From assembly GCA_963575745.1 (NCBI GenBank), contig CAUYUJ010005725.1, forward strand, positions 65,001 through 129,000: 64,000 bases of DNA, written 5' to 3'. The DNA is from Prorocentrum cordatum. Taxonomy: Eukaryota > Sar > Dinophyceae > Prorocentrales > Prorocentraceae. Positions 54,795 through 64,000 of the stretch are shown piece after piece (position 1 is the stretch's first letter; each line of letters begins with the position of its first letter). The notes beneath the pieces were generated by a model. The model was not told the DNA's origin. It made no database searches and saw nothing but the letters and a program-made list of their open reading frames with translations. The position numbers and the translations under genes were made by a program.

Positions 54795-55241
54795 GCGAGG
54801 AGGAGGGGGAGGATGAGGAGGAGGAGGAGGAGAAGGAGGAGGAGGAGGAGGGAGGAGGGGAGGAGGAGGAGGAGGAGGAGGAGGAGGAGGAGGAGGAGGA
54901 GGAGGAGGGAGGAGGAGCAGGCGGAGGAGGAGCGAGGAGGAGACGCGCGGAAGGGGAGCGAGGAGAGCGAGGAGGAGCAGGAGGACCAGCAGGAGTAGGG
55001 ATGACGGACCCCGTCCTCCGCCTCCTCCTCCTCCTCCTCCTCCTCCTGTTCCTCCTCCTCTTCCTCCTCTTCCTCCTCCTTCCCTCCCTCCTCTCCTCCT
55101 CCTCCTCCTCCTCCTCGATCCCTCCCTCCCTCCCTCCCTCCCTCCCTCCCTCCCTCTTTTGTTCGCCTCATCCTCCTCGTCCCCACGTCCTCCTCCTCCT
55201 CTTTTTTCCTCCTCCTCCTCCTCCTCCTCCTCCTCCTCCTC
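54795..55241. repeat. (GGA)n then (CTC)n microsatellites abutting the LINE 3' end
   Basis: GGA-rich 54798-54990, a short spacer, then CTC-rich 55018-55241 including (TCCC)n at 55126-55155. The last pure CTC run, 55207-55241, touches the 3' end of the minus-strand LINE, where it reads as a (GAG)n tail. Confidence 0.9.
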
Positions 55242-55274
55242 GGGCGTAGCCAAGAGGGCGCCTGGTCTCGAAGT

Positions 55275-57116
55275 TCAGCCACAGTCGCCGCCGCTCGTTG
55301 GCCGCGCGACCTGAAATCGGACGGCCCTGACCACACCTGCACTTTGGTTGGGTGAAATGATGGGATTGGCAGGGGAGGCCAAAGGGTGCAGAGCATTGAA
55401 GAGACAGTAGGCGGAGACGGGGACGGTGAAAGAGGCGCGAGAGGGGGACAGGACGCCGAGGCGGGCGAGAGGACAATCAGCGAGAGGGTGTCCCACAACT
55501 TCTGTGAGGAGCCTCAAGAAACACGGGCATCGCCAGTAATGCCAAAATCTGTCAGAACATTCAGGACATCCGAGCATGCACGGAGAAGATTTCTGAAATC
55601 GACTGTCCGCGATCCAGGCAGCGGCGAGAGTTTTCAGCACGGCAGCGCGCCAGGAGGGAGGGAGGGGGAGAATGACAGAGCGACAGTGATCCCAATCGAT
55701 AGTCTCGATTTCTTGAATACGTTCGGGGCATCCTCTGCGCAGACGGGTCTTGAACATCGTGGTCAGGTTATCGGGGAAGAGGGCGTGCAGGAGGGACAGG
55801 TAGAGAATACGTTGGGGATGAAGAGCTTTCAGAGGAAGGAGAGGGTGGGCGGCGACATGTTCTCGCAGCGCACGGAGAGCCGTCCTACCAGGGATCCTGC
55901 AAGTCGGGGAATCCTGAAAACCTAGATCAACTTGTTGAAGATTCTGAGCGAGCGGGCGGGACCTCCAAAATCTCGGGCACCAACGGCGCCCTCCTTCAAG
56001 ATCAGGGTAACCAGGGACGATAGTGACGAGCGGAAGCTCGGCCCACGCAGTTTCTTCCAAAATCTCCATACAGTCACGCCAGCACGGGAGGGTGTATCTG
56101 CAAGAGCGCATCAGAGAAGCCAGGCAAAGGGCGAGGATGGAGGTCGTTTGGGGTCCACCCCAGTCCTTGAGGCGGTGCCAGTCGGCGTTCGCCCAGCATC
56201 GAAAAGGTGTCTTAAATAGACGGGCCAGCTGCTGGTACTCTGACTTACGGAGATGAAGGGGAATGATCATGAACTGGGCGACGTAAGATAAGACCGTGAC
56301 AGCACGACGACGATATAACAGGACGGTGACCTCAGTCGCGGAGCCACCAGCAGCTATCATGGCGCAGCGAGACTGGTACTTACTGAGCGGGGCGTGCCAC
56401 GAGTCCCATTCGACATCAGGTCCAAGAAACATCCCAAGGTACTTGAGTTTGCCCGAGATTCCCATGGAGGTCCATTCCCGAAGGTGAGAGTTAAGCCAGA
56501 GGCGATACTTGCGGGTGACCACGGGGGAAGCCGAACCGATAAGCGGGACAATGTGGCACTTCGGGATCTTGAGCTTCAGATGCGCCAGCCTCTGAGCCTT
56601 CCGAAAAACTGCCGAGATCTCGCTCAGGGCGGAGATGCACTTCAGCGCCATGCCGATGTCGTCGGCACACGCTCTCGTATGGCCACGGCCCGTGCCGTCC
56701 ACCACGGAGCGAAAGTCTTGGAGAAAAGGATCGAGGGCGAGGCTGAAGAGAAGTCCAGAGGCCGGGCAGCCCTGCACTATACCAGCGGTAATGTGGTACA
56801 TAAAGCTAGTGACCCCACCGATGTTTCCCCAACACGTGACGTTATCGTAGATAATCTGGTAGAACCACCGAAGAGGAGGAGGGAGAGCGAGGGCGTCGAG
56901 CACCAGCATCAGCCATCTCTGACACAAGCTCGGGAAGGCCTGGCCGAAGTCAAAACCTATAAGCAGCGGAAGCGGCGCCTGACCCATAGAGTAGACCCTC
57001 GCGTGAGTGTCTAGCTCCACGATGTTCGAACAGAAGTTTCGGCCCGAGACAAAGCCACGTTGGTTCGAGTCGAGTCCAGCGGGGACGCGACGAGAGAGCT
57101 CCCAACAACAGACCAC
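55275..57116 (-). CDS. LINE ORF2, 3' part: reverse transcriptase catalytic core and zinc knuckle
   Basis: 613-residue open frame. RT motifs in order: NQRGFVSGRN (about residues 18-27), FDFGQAFPS with the first catalytic Asp (residue 56), IVQGCPASGLLFSLALDPF (113-131), and CADDIG with the Asp pair (152-153), then KYLGMFLGP. Near the C-terminus CPECSDRFWHYWRC is the CX2CX5HX3C knuckle typical of LINE ORF2 ends. The enzyme would copy element RNA onto a nicked chromosome. It continues the frame of the upstream endonuclease/RT part after a +1 shift (one extra or two missing bases), so a single ORF2 protein needs frameshifting, or the copy is inactivated by an indel or a sequencing error. Confidence 0.88.
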   Translation of the reverse strand: MVCCWELSRRVPAGLDSNQRGFVSGRNFCSNIVELDTHARVYSMGQAPLPLLIGFDFGQAFPSLCQRWLMLVLDALALPPPLRWFYQIIYDNVTCWGNIGGVTSFMYHITAGIVQGCPASGLLFSLALDPFLQDFRSVVDGTGRGHTRACADDIGMALKCISALSEISAVFRKAQRLAHLKLKIPKCHIVPLIGSASPVVTRKYRLWLNSHLREWTSMGISGKLKYLGMFLGPDVEWDSWHAPLSKYQSRCAMIAAGGSATEVTVLLYRRRAVTVLSYVAQFMIIPLHLRKSEYQQLARLFKTPFRCWANADWHRLKDWGGPQTTSILALCLASLMRSCRYTLPCWRDCMEILEETAWAELPLVTIVPGYPDLEGGRRWCPRFWRSRPLAQNLQQVDLGFQDSPTCRIPGRTALRALREHVAAHPLLPLKALHPQRILYLSLLHALFPDNLTTMFKTRLRRGCPERIQEIETIDWDHCRSVILPLPPSWRAAVLKTLAAAWIADSRFQKSSPCMLGCPECSDRFWHYWRCPCFLRLLTEVVGHPLADCPLARLGVLSPSRASFTVPVSAYCLFNALHPLASPANPIISPNQSAGVVRAVRFQVARPTSGGDCG

Positions 57117-58998
57117 AGACCCCCGTCAGAATCTTGCAGTCCGTGTTTTTGAGGCCGAGAGGCCGAGCATCCCCAACGTCCCGAAAAATGCCGTCTTGAT
57201 CGCCAGCTTCCGTGCCTTTGGGAATGTAAACTCCCAGCAGCTCGTTAAAGTTGAAGGAGAGCGAGAAGCCGCTCAGGATCCACTGAAGTCCTTCAAACAG
57301 CATGGAAGAGCCTAGCGGAGCGTGCTGCCACGCAGCATACCTGAGACGGTCGGGCCCGGGGCCGGAGTCGGACTGCCTCCGAAGGTAGCTTTCCAGGAAG
57401 GCCAAGGTGGGGGGGGGGAGATCGTGGCACGAAACTTTGGGGGCGAACTCCTGAAGGCACGCCTTCGCGGGCTCTTCTTCGAAAGGCTTGCCAGAGAAGA
57501 CAGGGGCCCAGTGAGCAGACAGCGCTTCAAGGACGCGGGAGGGTTCCTGCAAAATTTGGCCCTGGACCCGAACCCCGGCCAAAGAGACACGTTTGTCAAA
57601 AGGGGACCATAACTTAGCGGCCTTTTTCATTTTCTCCATCCGTCCTCGAAGCCGAGCCCGGCGCTGCTCGCTGCCAGCAGCTGCAAGGCTTGCTTGCACA
57701 AGTTGTCGCCGACGCTGTGAAACTTCAGCGTGCAGCGTGTCAGAGAGCGATGCAAAGTCCAGCGGCGAGACCAGATCCACCGTGCTCGCAGCTTCGTCGT
57801 AAACGAGATGTTCACGAGCGAGAGGGTGGGACAGGCAGACACGTTCGGCGAGACGCACGTCTTGTCGAAAGACAGCGCGGGCACACGTGCGAAGGACGAT
57901 GAATTTGGCATCGAGCGACTGCGGCTTGTGTATGATGAGCGAGTTTCGGGCATGTCGTGCTGCTTCTATCATGGGTTTCTTATAATATGCATGTCTGAGA
58001 GGTACACTGAGATGTTCGTATTCAGCAGCAGCGAGCGCACGACGCATATACCATGCGAATTCGGCAGAACGAAAGATCTCACGCGGGATAGGCCGAGCGT
58101 CTTCAGGCGGCCGCTGGCGAGCAACAAGGGTCGCACAGACTGCAGCATGGTCAGAGATGTGTTTCGCTAGAAGCTGTTCTGGGATCCCCACAACCTCCCC
58201 ACTGGTAACCATCTGCGACAACACCCACCCAGGAGCAGAGCAGAACAACCGATCGATATAGGATAAATGCTGAATCCCCGCATGATAATGAGTAGGTGCC
58301 TCCAGCTGAAACTCGACCATTTTACGCAGAACTTCGCGCCACTCGGGAGCCCCTGGAACCAGCGGCGGCAGCGGTGCATTGAAAAGCTCATCGCTCGGGT
58401 TGAGCGGGACAGGCGGCTGCAGCCCGAAGTTAAAGTCCCCGACAACGATGACCAGCTTATTCTGTGGGTCTCGCCTAGCGTCCATAAGATCGTTGGCAAT
58501 ACACTGACATACATGACGACGTTGAACACGAGAGATACTGTGATTGTGAACGTTGTAGTGAGATATCCATGTCGAACCATCACGAGATGAGAAACGAGTG
58601 TGTAAAACTCGACCAGGAACCAGAGAGAGAGAAGAGACAAGAGGGGACGCGCTGCCGAACCTCCGCTCCCGTTCGCTGCTGGGACTAAACTTCGGATAGA
58701 AAGTGACCACGCCACCCGCAGGGCGCGGCCTGGAAATACCATCATCGCCAGGCGCAGCAGTGAGAAAAGAGGAGGAGCAGGAGAAAGGGAGATTAGCGTG
58801 ATGCAAGAAATCTTGCACCTCTGCAATCGATCCGTGGACTTCTTGCACGGCCACGATTGCCCCAGGGCGGAGAAGGCGCTTTAAATAGCGGAATTTAGCA
58901 GTGCGCACGAGAGTCTGATGGTGCAGGAAGGCATTCGAATTCCAAGAGCCAATCCTCAGCGGCGTCTCGGAAGATCCGCTCCAAAGAGCGAAGAACGT
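57081..58998 (-). CDS. LINE ORF2, 5' part: APE-type endonuclease and start of RT
   Basis: In the frame open from 60216 to 56950, the real ORF2 begins after about 58998. AP-endonuclease motifs are all present: LRIGSWNSNAF, VAVQEVHG with the metal-binding Glu, VGDFNF, YIDRLF and ISDHAAV. RT motifs follow: GPDRLRYAAW, YIPKG and RPLGLKNTDCKIL, after which the match continues in the next frame. No Met lies between the ORF1 stop and the endonuclease, so translation may need a +1 shift from ORF1, re-initiation at a non-AUG codon, or an upstream Met inside ORF1 (MMRRG, about 40-45 codons earlier). Confidence 0.85.
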
Positions 58999-58999
58999 G

Positions 59000-60148
59000 C
59001 TAAAGAGACCACTGGGTCTGACTGTCTCCCTGGATGGCGACAGCCAGCGGCTCCTCGATTGCTTCGCGGGAGATATTCTCGAGAGCCAGATTCGCTTCTG
59101 CCCAGCGGATCCGCGGCGCATCATCAGCCTGGGGAGTGATCTCCACGAGCTGGCGCCAATTCGTGGAAATGGTGCCGCGCAGCTTGTCAACAAAAAACTT
59201 CTTGTCCTGAAAGCGGTTCTCGAAGAACCTCTTGGCGGCTTTGAGCGCCACCTCACGCTTGACCTGGCACTGGTTTTTGTCCGATCCGACAAAGATCTCA
59301 GAGCGAGAGCCTGAGATCGCAGGAGCGAAAAAGCGCATCCACTCCTCTCCAGGACGCTGCGGGCGCAACAGGCTGAGGGCATGCTGTGCACGGCGTGCGG
59401 CGAACTGAGAACTACCCTTGAACTTGATCGTGAACCTCTTGTCCGACGGCTCCCCCTGGAGCTCCCATTCGGACGACTCGATGTTGAGACGCTCCAGCCA
59501 CGGCAGAAGGGCTCCATGAACTTGCTGCCTCGCGGTCTGCTCCTTGCAGCGGACCACGATGATGGACACGTCGATGGCACGGTTGAACGCCGAGTCCAGC
59601 GAGAGCTTCGGGAAGATCGTTGGCAACTCACTGGGGGTCTCCTTGACCACGCTGAGCTCACGTTTGAGGAGCTTGACTTCTTCATGAAGAACTTGGAGCT
59701 GCTTGGTGTGGCCTCGTTGAACAACTTCCACTCCGTTGAGCCGTTGTTCGACCTGCGATGCCATCGCCGAGCATGTAGATTGCACTCTGGTGGCCAACCC
59801 TTGGAGACTGGAATTGAGAGCGGACGTCGTGTTCGTGACCTGCTCGAGGAGCTCTGCACGCAGGGCTTCGATGGAGTCTTGGAGGTTGGCGGCATGGACG
59901 ATCTCGAAGTCTGCGTCCCCAGCGGGTTGACGGCCGGCGCGACGCTTGTTGATGCCGCTCTGCACACCTTGGCTGCCGCCGCCCAGCTCAGCACCAGGAG
60001 GGGCAGCACCACGGATAGGAGTAGCGACTTGTGAAGACCCACCAACGCCCACCTGCGACGGCGGGAAGGTCGGGATGTCGTCGAGGTCGATGTCGATGTC
60101 AGCAACCATCTGCATCTGACTCGGGATGGTGTGGCCGCCATCGCCCAT
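59000..60148 (-). CDS. LINE ORF1: coiled-coil, RRM-like RNA-binding protein
   Basis: 382 residues. An acidic start (MGDGGHTIPSQMQ) and Gly/Pro-rich segment come first, then a helical region (about residues 85-165: LQDSIEALRAELLEQV to LHEEVKLLKRELSVV) with heptad-like spacing, then an RRM-like segment (SIIVVRCKEQ about 190-200, WELQGEPSDKRFTIKFKG about 225-245) and a basic C-terminal domain. This architecture matches L1-type ORF1 proteins, which coat element RNA. The overlapping +1 frame is also open over the whole of ORF1, giving a Ser/Arg-rich shadow I do not regard as protein. ATG at 60148 is the first Met after the spliced leader in this frame. Confidence 0.82.
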   Translation of the reverse strand: MGDGGHTIPSQMQMVADIDIDLDDIPTFPPSQVGVGGSSQVATPIRGAAPPGAELGGGSQGVQSGINKRRAGRQPAGDADFEIVHAANLQDSIEALRAELLEQVTNTTSALNSSLQGLATRVQSTCSAMASQVEQRLNGVEVVQRGHTKQLQVLHEEVKLLKRELSVVKETPSELPTIFPKLSLDSAFNRAIDVSIIVVRCKEQTARQQVHGALLPWLERLNIESSEWELQGEPSDKRFTIKFKGSSQFAARRAQHALSLLRPQRPGEEWMRFFAPAISGSRSEIFVGSDKNQCQVKREVALKAAKRFFENRFQDKKFFVDKLRGTISTNWRQLVEITPQADDAPRIRWAEANLALENISREAIEEPLAVAIQGDSQTQWSL

Positions 60149-60294
60149 GGTTCGAAGAGAGCACAGGTGGGGCGAAAGACGGGAGCACTGGGAGGTGTGC
60201 CGCGGGCAAGCCCCAAGCGATTCGAGAGATCGCTACGGATGGGTCCAAAGCTAATCGCAACACCTCGGTTCCCCGAACCTTCGTTACGTTTAGC

Positions 60295-60316
60295 CTTGAG
60301 CCAAAATGGCTACGGA
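60295..60316 (-). other. Complete dinoflagellate spliced leader (DinoSL) at the LINE 5' end
   Basis: The minus strand reads TCCGTAGCC, then A, then TTTTGGCTCAAG, matching all 22 positions of the DinoSL exon with T at the variable first base. The next bases are GCTAAACG, not the GTA 5' splice site of an SL RNA gene, so this is a mature leader joined to an mRNA and copied into DNA. A weaker partial match (TCCGTAGCGATCT) follows about 60 bases downstream at about 60238. Confidence 0.92.
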
Positions 60317-62099
60317 CCTCCTCCTCCTCCTCCTCCTTTCCCCCGTCTCCTCCTCCTCCTCCGTTCCTGCGTTTCCCCCTTCTCCTCCGTCTCCTCGCTC
60401 CCCCATCCATTTCCTCCTCCTTTCCCCTCCTCGCCCCACCCACCCCCAAGCTTCCCCCCTGCCCTCCTGGCCGATCCCCCCCCGCCGCGCCCTGGAGGTC
60501 TGCGTCGTCTGGTAGGTGGCCTGGGTCGAGGCGTACCGCGCGAAGTGCTGCACCTGCGCAGGGAGGATCGGGGCGTGGGGGGGAAGAAGGAAGGGAGGGG
60601 CAGCAAGGAAAGAGGAACATATCGCGGAGAGGGGAGGGGAGGAGAGAGGGAGGGACGGATGAACGGATGAGAGGCAGGGAGGGAGGGGAGGATGCAGGAA
60701 GGGGAGGCGGAAGGCGGACGCATGGAGGATGAAGGAGGAGGAGGACGGCGGCGATGGCGTAACGGCGGGATGGAAGATCTGGAGTTGTGCCAATGCACAC
60801 AGCGCACACTATGTGGGTTGGTGGGTGGGCTCGCTGGCACATGACATAATACGTCTGGGTCGGGCTGCGCGTCACTCCGACGCAGTACGCAATTGAGTAC
60901 CACGCAATACCTGGGATCACCACGCTACGCCTGTGAGCGCCATTGTGCACAGCCGTCTGCCAAAATTACGGGTGATGGCTCTGTCGTTGCAGCTGGCACC
61001 CCAAGAAGAACATGTCAGCGTAGCACACTGTAGTCTGCGAGCGCCCAGATACTCGTGATAACAGCACGGTGCTTGCGAGCAGCATGCTGGCCTGCGAGCG
61101 CCGCGAAATGCCCAATAGCACCACATTGCGCTTGGGCCTCTTAGCGGCACAGTCGAAACTGGGCCCAACCAGAACAACAACAACCTGCAAACGCCAGACG
61201 TACGCACACCCGTGCGCAGGACCGGTAGCACCGCGGATCCATCGGGTTGATCACAAGCAGTGTCCGTTTGAACACACCAATGCGAGCCTGTGGGCGCCAC
61301 AGCGTGGGCGAACACACATGCAACAGACTACTAGCCACCGCCGCATGGCGAGGGAGACCAGACTCATGCGTTCATTGCGCGCTTCCGCCACAAGATGCTG
61401 TCAAGCGCCTCACGATTTTTGTTGCGATGGTGGGATCTCCAAAGGCCTCCTCCTACTCCTCATCATCCCCGTCCTCTTCCCCCACCCCGTCCTCTTCCCC
61501 CTCCTCCATCTCCTCCCTCTCCTGGTGGTGGTGGTAATACTTTGCGAACGCCGAGCGGATGGAGGAGGGGAGGAGGGAGGGAGGAAGGGACGGATGCATG
61601 GGGAGGGCGGGGAGGAGAGAGTGAGGGAAGAAGAAAGGACGGGAAGGCGGGGAGAAGAAGGCGAGATTAGATAGGACGAACGCCGTAGGACAACGTCTGG
61701 GTATCCTTTGACATCTTCGCAGACACGCAAACGCTCTGCCTTCGAGCCAGCGCAGGGATGGATGAGAAGATGACGAGGGAGGGCGGATGAGGAGCAGGGG
61801 AAAGGGGAGGGAGGAGGACAACGATGGAGGGAGGAGGAGGGATAAGGGAGAGGAATGATGGAGAGGGGGGGGGAGGCGGCAAGGGAGGATCGACCAAGGA
61901 AGAAGAGGAGGGAGAAGGAAAGGATCACGCAGGGATACGGGGGAATGAAGGAGAAGGAGCGAGAGAAAGAGGAGGAGGACCAGAGCTACCACCAGAGGCA
62001 TTAACGATGTTGCAATAAACCTTTCCTCCAAGTTCCCTCTCCATAGATCCCTACAGGAATGTAGTTTCATTGCGGGAGATGCCCACTTAGAACGCAACC
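60317..62099. other. No gene; CTC-rich flank, degenerate short repeats and GGA-rich tracts
   Basis: (CCT)n at 60317-60365, alternating C- and G-rich low-complexity sequence to about 60760, degenerate CCTGYGAGCGCC words every 50-70 bases from 60920 to 61300, and GGA-rich sequence at 61550-61990. No supported coding frame. Confidence 0.45.
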
Positions 62100-62289
62100 G
62101 TCGGAGAATCCTACATCTTGTTAAAACACAGTTCCTGGCACTTCAACACCGCAAATCAACGTGACCGTTGCGCCCTGGCAGTCGTAACTCGAGCCAGAAC
62201 ACCGTTCCTGAAATTTCAGCACCGCGAATCAACGGGCCTGGTGTTTCCTGGCAAACCTAAGTCGTGCCAGGGCACCATCCCTGTGACTT

Positions 62290-62655
62290 TAATCATATGA
62301 AGCCCTGGAACTGTTGAAAGTTTCAACGGATGCGCGCGGCCCTCAGGCGAGAGCCACATGTTGGACATGAAACACCCTTCGTGGTTAGAACTGTTGCACG
62401 CTTTTCGAAACGAGTGTGCGGGGCGATAACTCGAGAGCCACATGTTGAGCGCGCACCGCCCTCCATCCCTGAAGCTGCTGCCACTATACAAAACGAATGT
62501 GCGTGATGCTACGGCGAGAGACACAGTTTCAGAATTACCCACCGCCCATCCTTGAATCTGTTGCAATGTGTAAATCGAATTTACGCGACACTAAGGCGAA
62601 CGCCACATTTTGAAAACGACCCGCCTTCCGTCCTTGAAACTGTTGCAAATCCACG
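62290..62655 (-). repeat. Degenerate 84-bp tandem array, reverse of 46614-47250
   Basis: Read on the minus strand: CAAGGACGGAAGGCGGGTCG, then TTTTCAAAATGTGGCG, then TTCGCCTTAGTGTCGCG, repeated about four times. Clearly the same unit as the 46.6-kb array in opposite orientation. 62100-62289 holds CAGCACCGCGAATCAACG-type short repeats. Confidence 0.7.
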
Positions 62656-62959
62656 CTTCAAGGTCACAAGTGGTGCGGAAGCCTGAATCGAAACGCCTGG
62701 CCCGCCCTACCAACACGCCTGGCGGCGCGACATGGGAGAATTATGTGTAAGGGAAGGTGTGGAGGCCACCGCCTAACGAAAATAGTTGGCTCGCCGCTAT
62801 TCTGCGGACACCAGATCTCTGAGACTTTCCAGCCCGCGGACGCCCAAGCTACTGTCGCGTAAAACAAAGACACGCCCGCTGTGATTTTCTGGTGGCGACT
62901 GGAGGCCTGGGGGCGACGACGACAAAGAAGTGGCCACTGACGACCTGCGAAAACCCTTG
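62656..62959. other. No gene recognised
   Basis: Spacer between the 84-bp and 90-bp arrays; no coding or repeat structure recognised. Confidence 0.4.
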
Positions 62960-64000
62960 ACTCTTCGAAAACATAGGGGAGTCTCCACGTGGCCTCGGGG
63001 AGACTCCGAGGTGCTCCAGAAAGCGCGGGGACAAAATCCCAACCATATGCAGCTGTGAGTACCGTCGTTGTGTGTATCGCCTTCGGTGGATTCCCTGATG
63101 GAGCCACGAAACGTGTGAAGGGCGTGCCGAAATAGGGCGGGGCCGCCTTGCGGGCGCTGCCACTGGGTCCTAATGTGAAGCTCCATGTGGAGCCATGAAA
63201 TATATCAGGGGTGTGCCGACTCGGATGCGAGTAAGCCATGCGGACCGTACCACAGGGGCTTGCGGTGGAGCTCCCCATGTGGCCACGAAGCGTGTGAGGG
63301 TTGTGCCGAAACGGGGGGTGACGCCCACATGCGAACTGTGCTAATGGGACCTTAGGTGGAGCTCCCTATGGGGCCACGAAACGTGTGTGGGGTGTGCCGA
63401 AAGGGGGTGACGCCAACATACGAACTGTGCGACTGGGGCCTTGGGTGGAGATCCCTGTGGGGCCACGAGACGTGTGAGTGGCGTGCCGAAGCGGGGGTGA
63501 CGCCCACATGCGAACGGCGCCATTGGAACCTTGGCTGGAGCTCCCTACGTGGCCACGAAATGTCGCCCACAGGCGAACTGCGCCACTGAGGCCTTAGCTG
63601 GGGGTCTTCATGTGGCCACGAAACGTGTGAGGGGTGTGCCGAAACGGGGGTGACGCCCACATGCGACCTGCGCCAGTGTGACCTAAGCTGGGGCTCCTCA
63701 TAGGGGACACGAAGCGTGTAAGGGGTATGCCGAAACGGGGGTGACGCCCACATGCGAACTGTGTCACTGGAGCCTTAGCTGGAGCTCCCTATGTGGCCAC
63801 GAAGCGTGTGAGGGGTGTGCCGAAACGGGGGTGACGCCCACATGCAGACTGTGCCAGTGGGGCCTTGGGTGGAGCTCCCTATGGGGCCACGAAGCGTATG
63901 AGTGGTGTGCCGACACGGGGGTCACGCCCACATGCGAACTGCGCGACTGGAACCTTGGCTGGAGCTCCCTATGGGGCCACGAAGCGTGTGAGGGGTGTGC
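62960..64000 (+). repeat. 90-bp tandem array running off the window end
   Basis: Units contain GGAGCTCCCTATGGGGCCAC, GAAGCGTGTGAGGGGTGTGC and CGAAACGGGGGTGACGCCCA, at 63358, 63447, 63537, then a shortened unit, then about 63689, 63780, 63871 and 63961. The more 5' units (62960-63340) are more diverged and the 3' units more alike, suggesting expansion toward the right. The reverse-oriented older array is at 26690-27425. Confidence 0.9.

Larger units (their letters stand above)
55242..60316 (-). mobile_element. Nearly complete LINE retrotransposon carrying a 5' spliced leader
   Basis: A 5.1-kb minus-strand non-LTR element. Order: DinoSL (60316-60295), 146-nt leader, ORF1 (60148-59000), ORF2 (about 58998-55275, one frameshift near 57081-57100), 33-nt 3' untranslated end, then (GAG)n. 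The 5' flank, read on the plus strand after 60316, is also (CCT)n, so the element sits inside, or is bounded by, GGA/CTC microsatellite and any target duplication is invisible. Unlike the remnants at 12-15 kb it has no RNase H, so at least two LINE lineages are present. Both ORFs are long and the catalytic motifs intact, so the insertion is probably young. Confidence 0.88.

Noticed and set aside
59000-60216. The first 420 codons of the 1,088-codon frame reading Ser/Arg-rich protein
   Set aside because: This is the +1 shadow of ORF1; composition is Ser/Arg/Pro only and the real ORF2 similarity starts at about 58959.
60295-60316. SL RNA gene
   Set aside because: The leader is not followed by a GT 5' splice site or an Sm-site region; it is joined directly to LINE leader sequence.
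1-64000. tRNA, rRNA or snRNA genes and telomeric repeats
   Set aside because: I looked for recognisable tRNA T-loop words, rRNA-like blocks and TTTAGGG-type arrays by eye and saw none convincing; a covariance-model search was not possible here.

Overview
The window looks like nuclear DNA of a dinoflagellate, probably one with a large, GC-rich, gene-poor genome. The strongest evidence is a complete match to the 22-nt dinoflagellate spliced leader (DinoSL) on the minus strand at 60316-60295. Supporting evidence is a spliced MAPEG-family gene with a GC-AG intron, isolated short exons with almost only G or C in third codon positions, LINE-type retroelements, and very heavy microsatellite and minisatellite content. 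A Prorocentrum-like genome would fit, but that is inference. Most long open frames in the window are artefacts of trinucleotide repeats.

Layout. 1-8 kb holds (GAC)n microsatellites, a 13-unit 90-bp tandem array, an identical 166-bp tandem duplication and a foldback. 8-11.4 kb is dense in small inverted-repeat elements. 11.9-15 kb holds two decayed LINE 3' halves, back to back with their 3' ends pointing outward. 16-22 kb is (CTG)n, (GTT)n, SINE-like units and a 1.2-kb (TATG)n array. 22-33 kb holds isolated candidate exons, mostly on the minus strand (one with a P-loop, one with a signal peptide), among repeats. 39.1-40.35 kb holds the best gene: a three-exon microsomal glutathione S-transferase 3-like gene on the minus strand. 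42-50 kb is degenerate minisatellites with one further candidate exon. 55.2-60.3 kb is a nearly complete 5.1-kb LINE on the minus strand: DinoSL, ORF1 (coiled coil plus RRM-like domain), ORF2 (endonuclease, reverse transcriptase, zinc knuckle), then a (GAG)n tail. 62-64 kb holds 84-bp and 90-bp arrays related to arrays seen earlier in reverse orientation.

How it works together. The LINE explains much of the content: it carries a mature spliced leader at its 5' end, as expected if a trans-spliced mRNA is the template copied back into DNA, and both its flanks are (GGA)n microsatellite. At least six families of 110-280 bp elements with inverted termini (called M1 to M6 here) occur 20 times, and every copy I found has the same orientation. 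Recognisable genes occupy only a few percent of the window.
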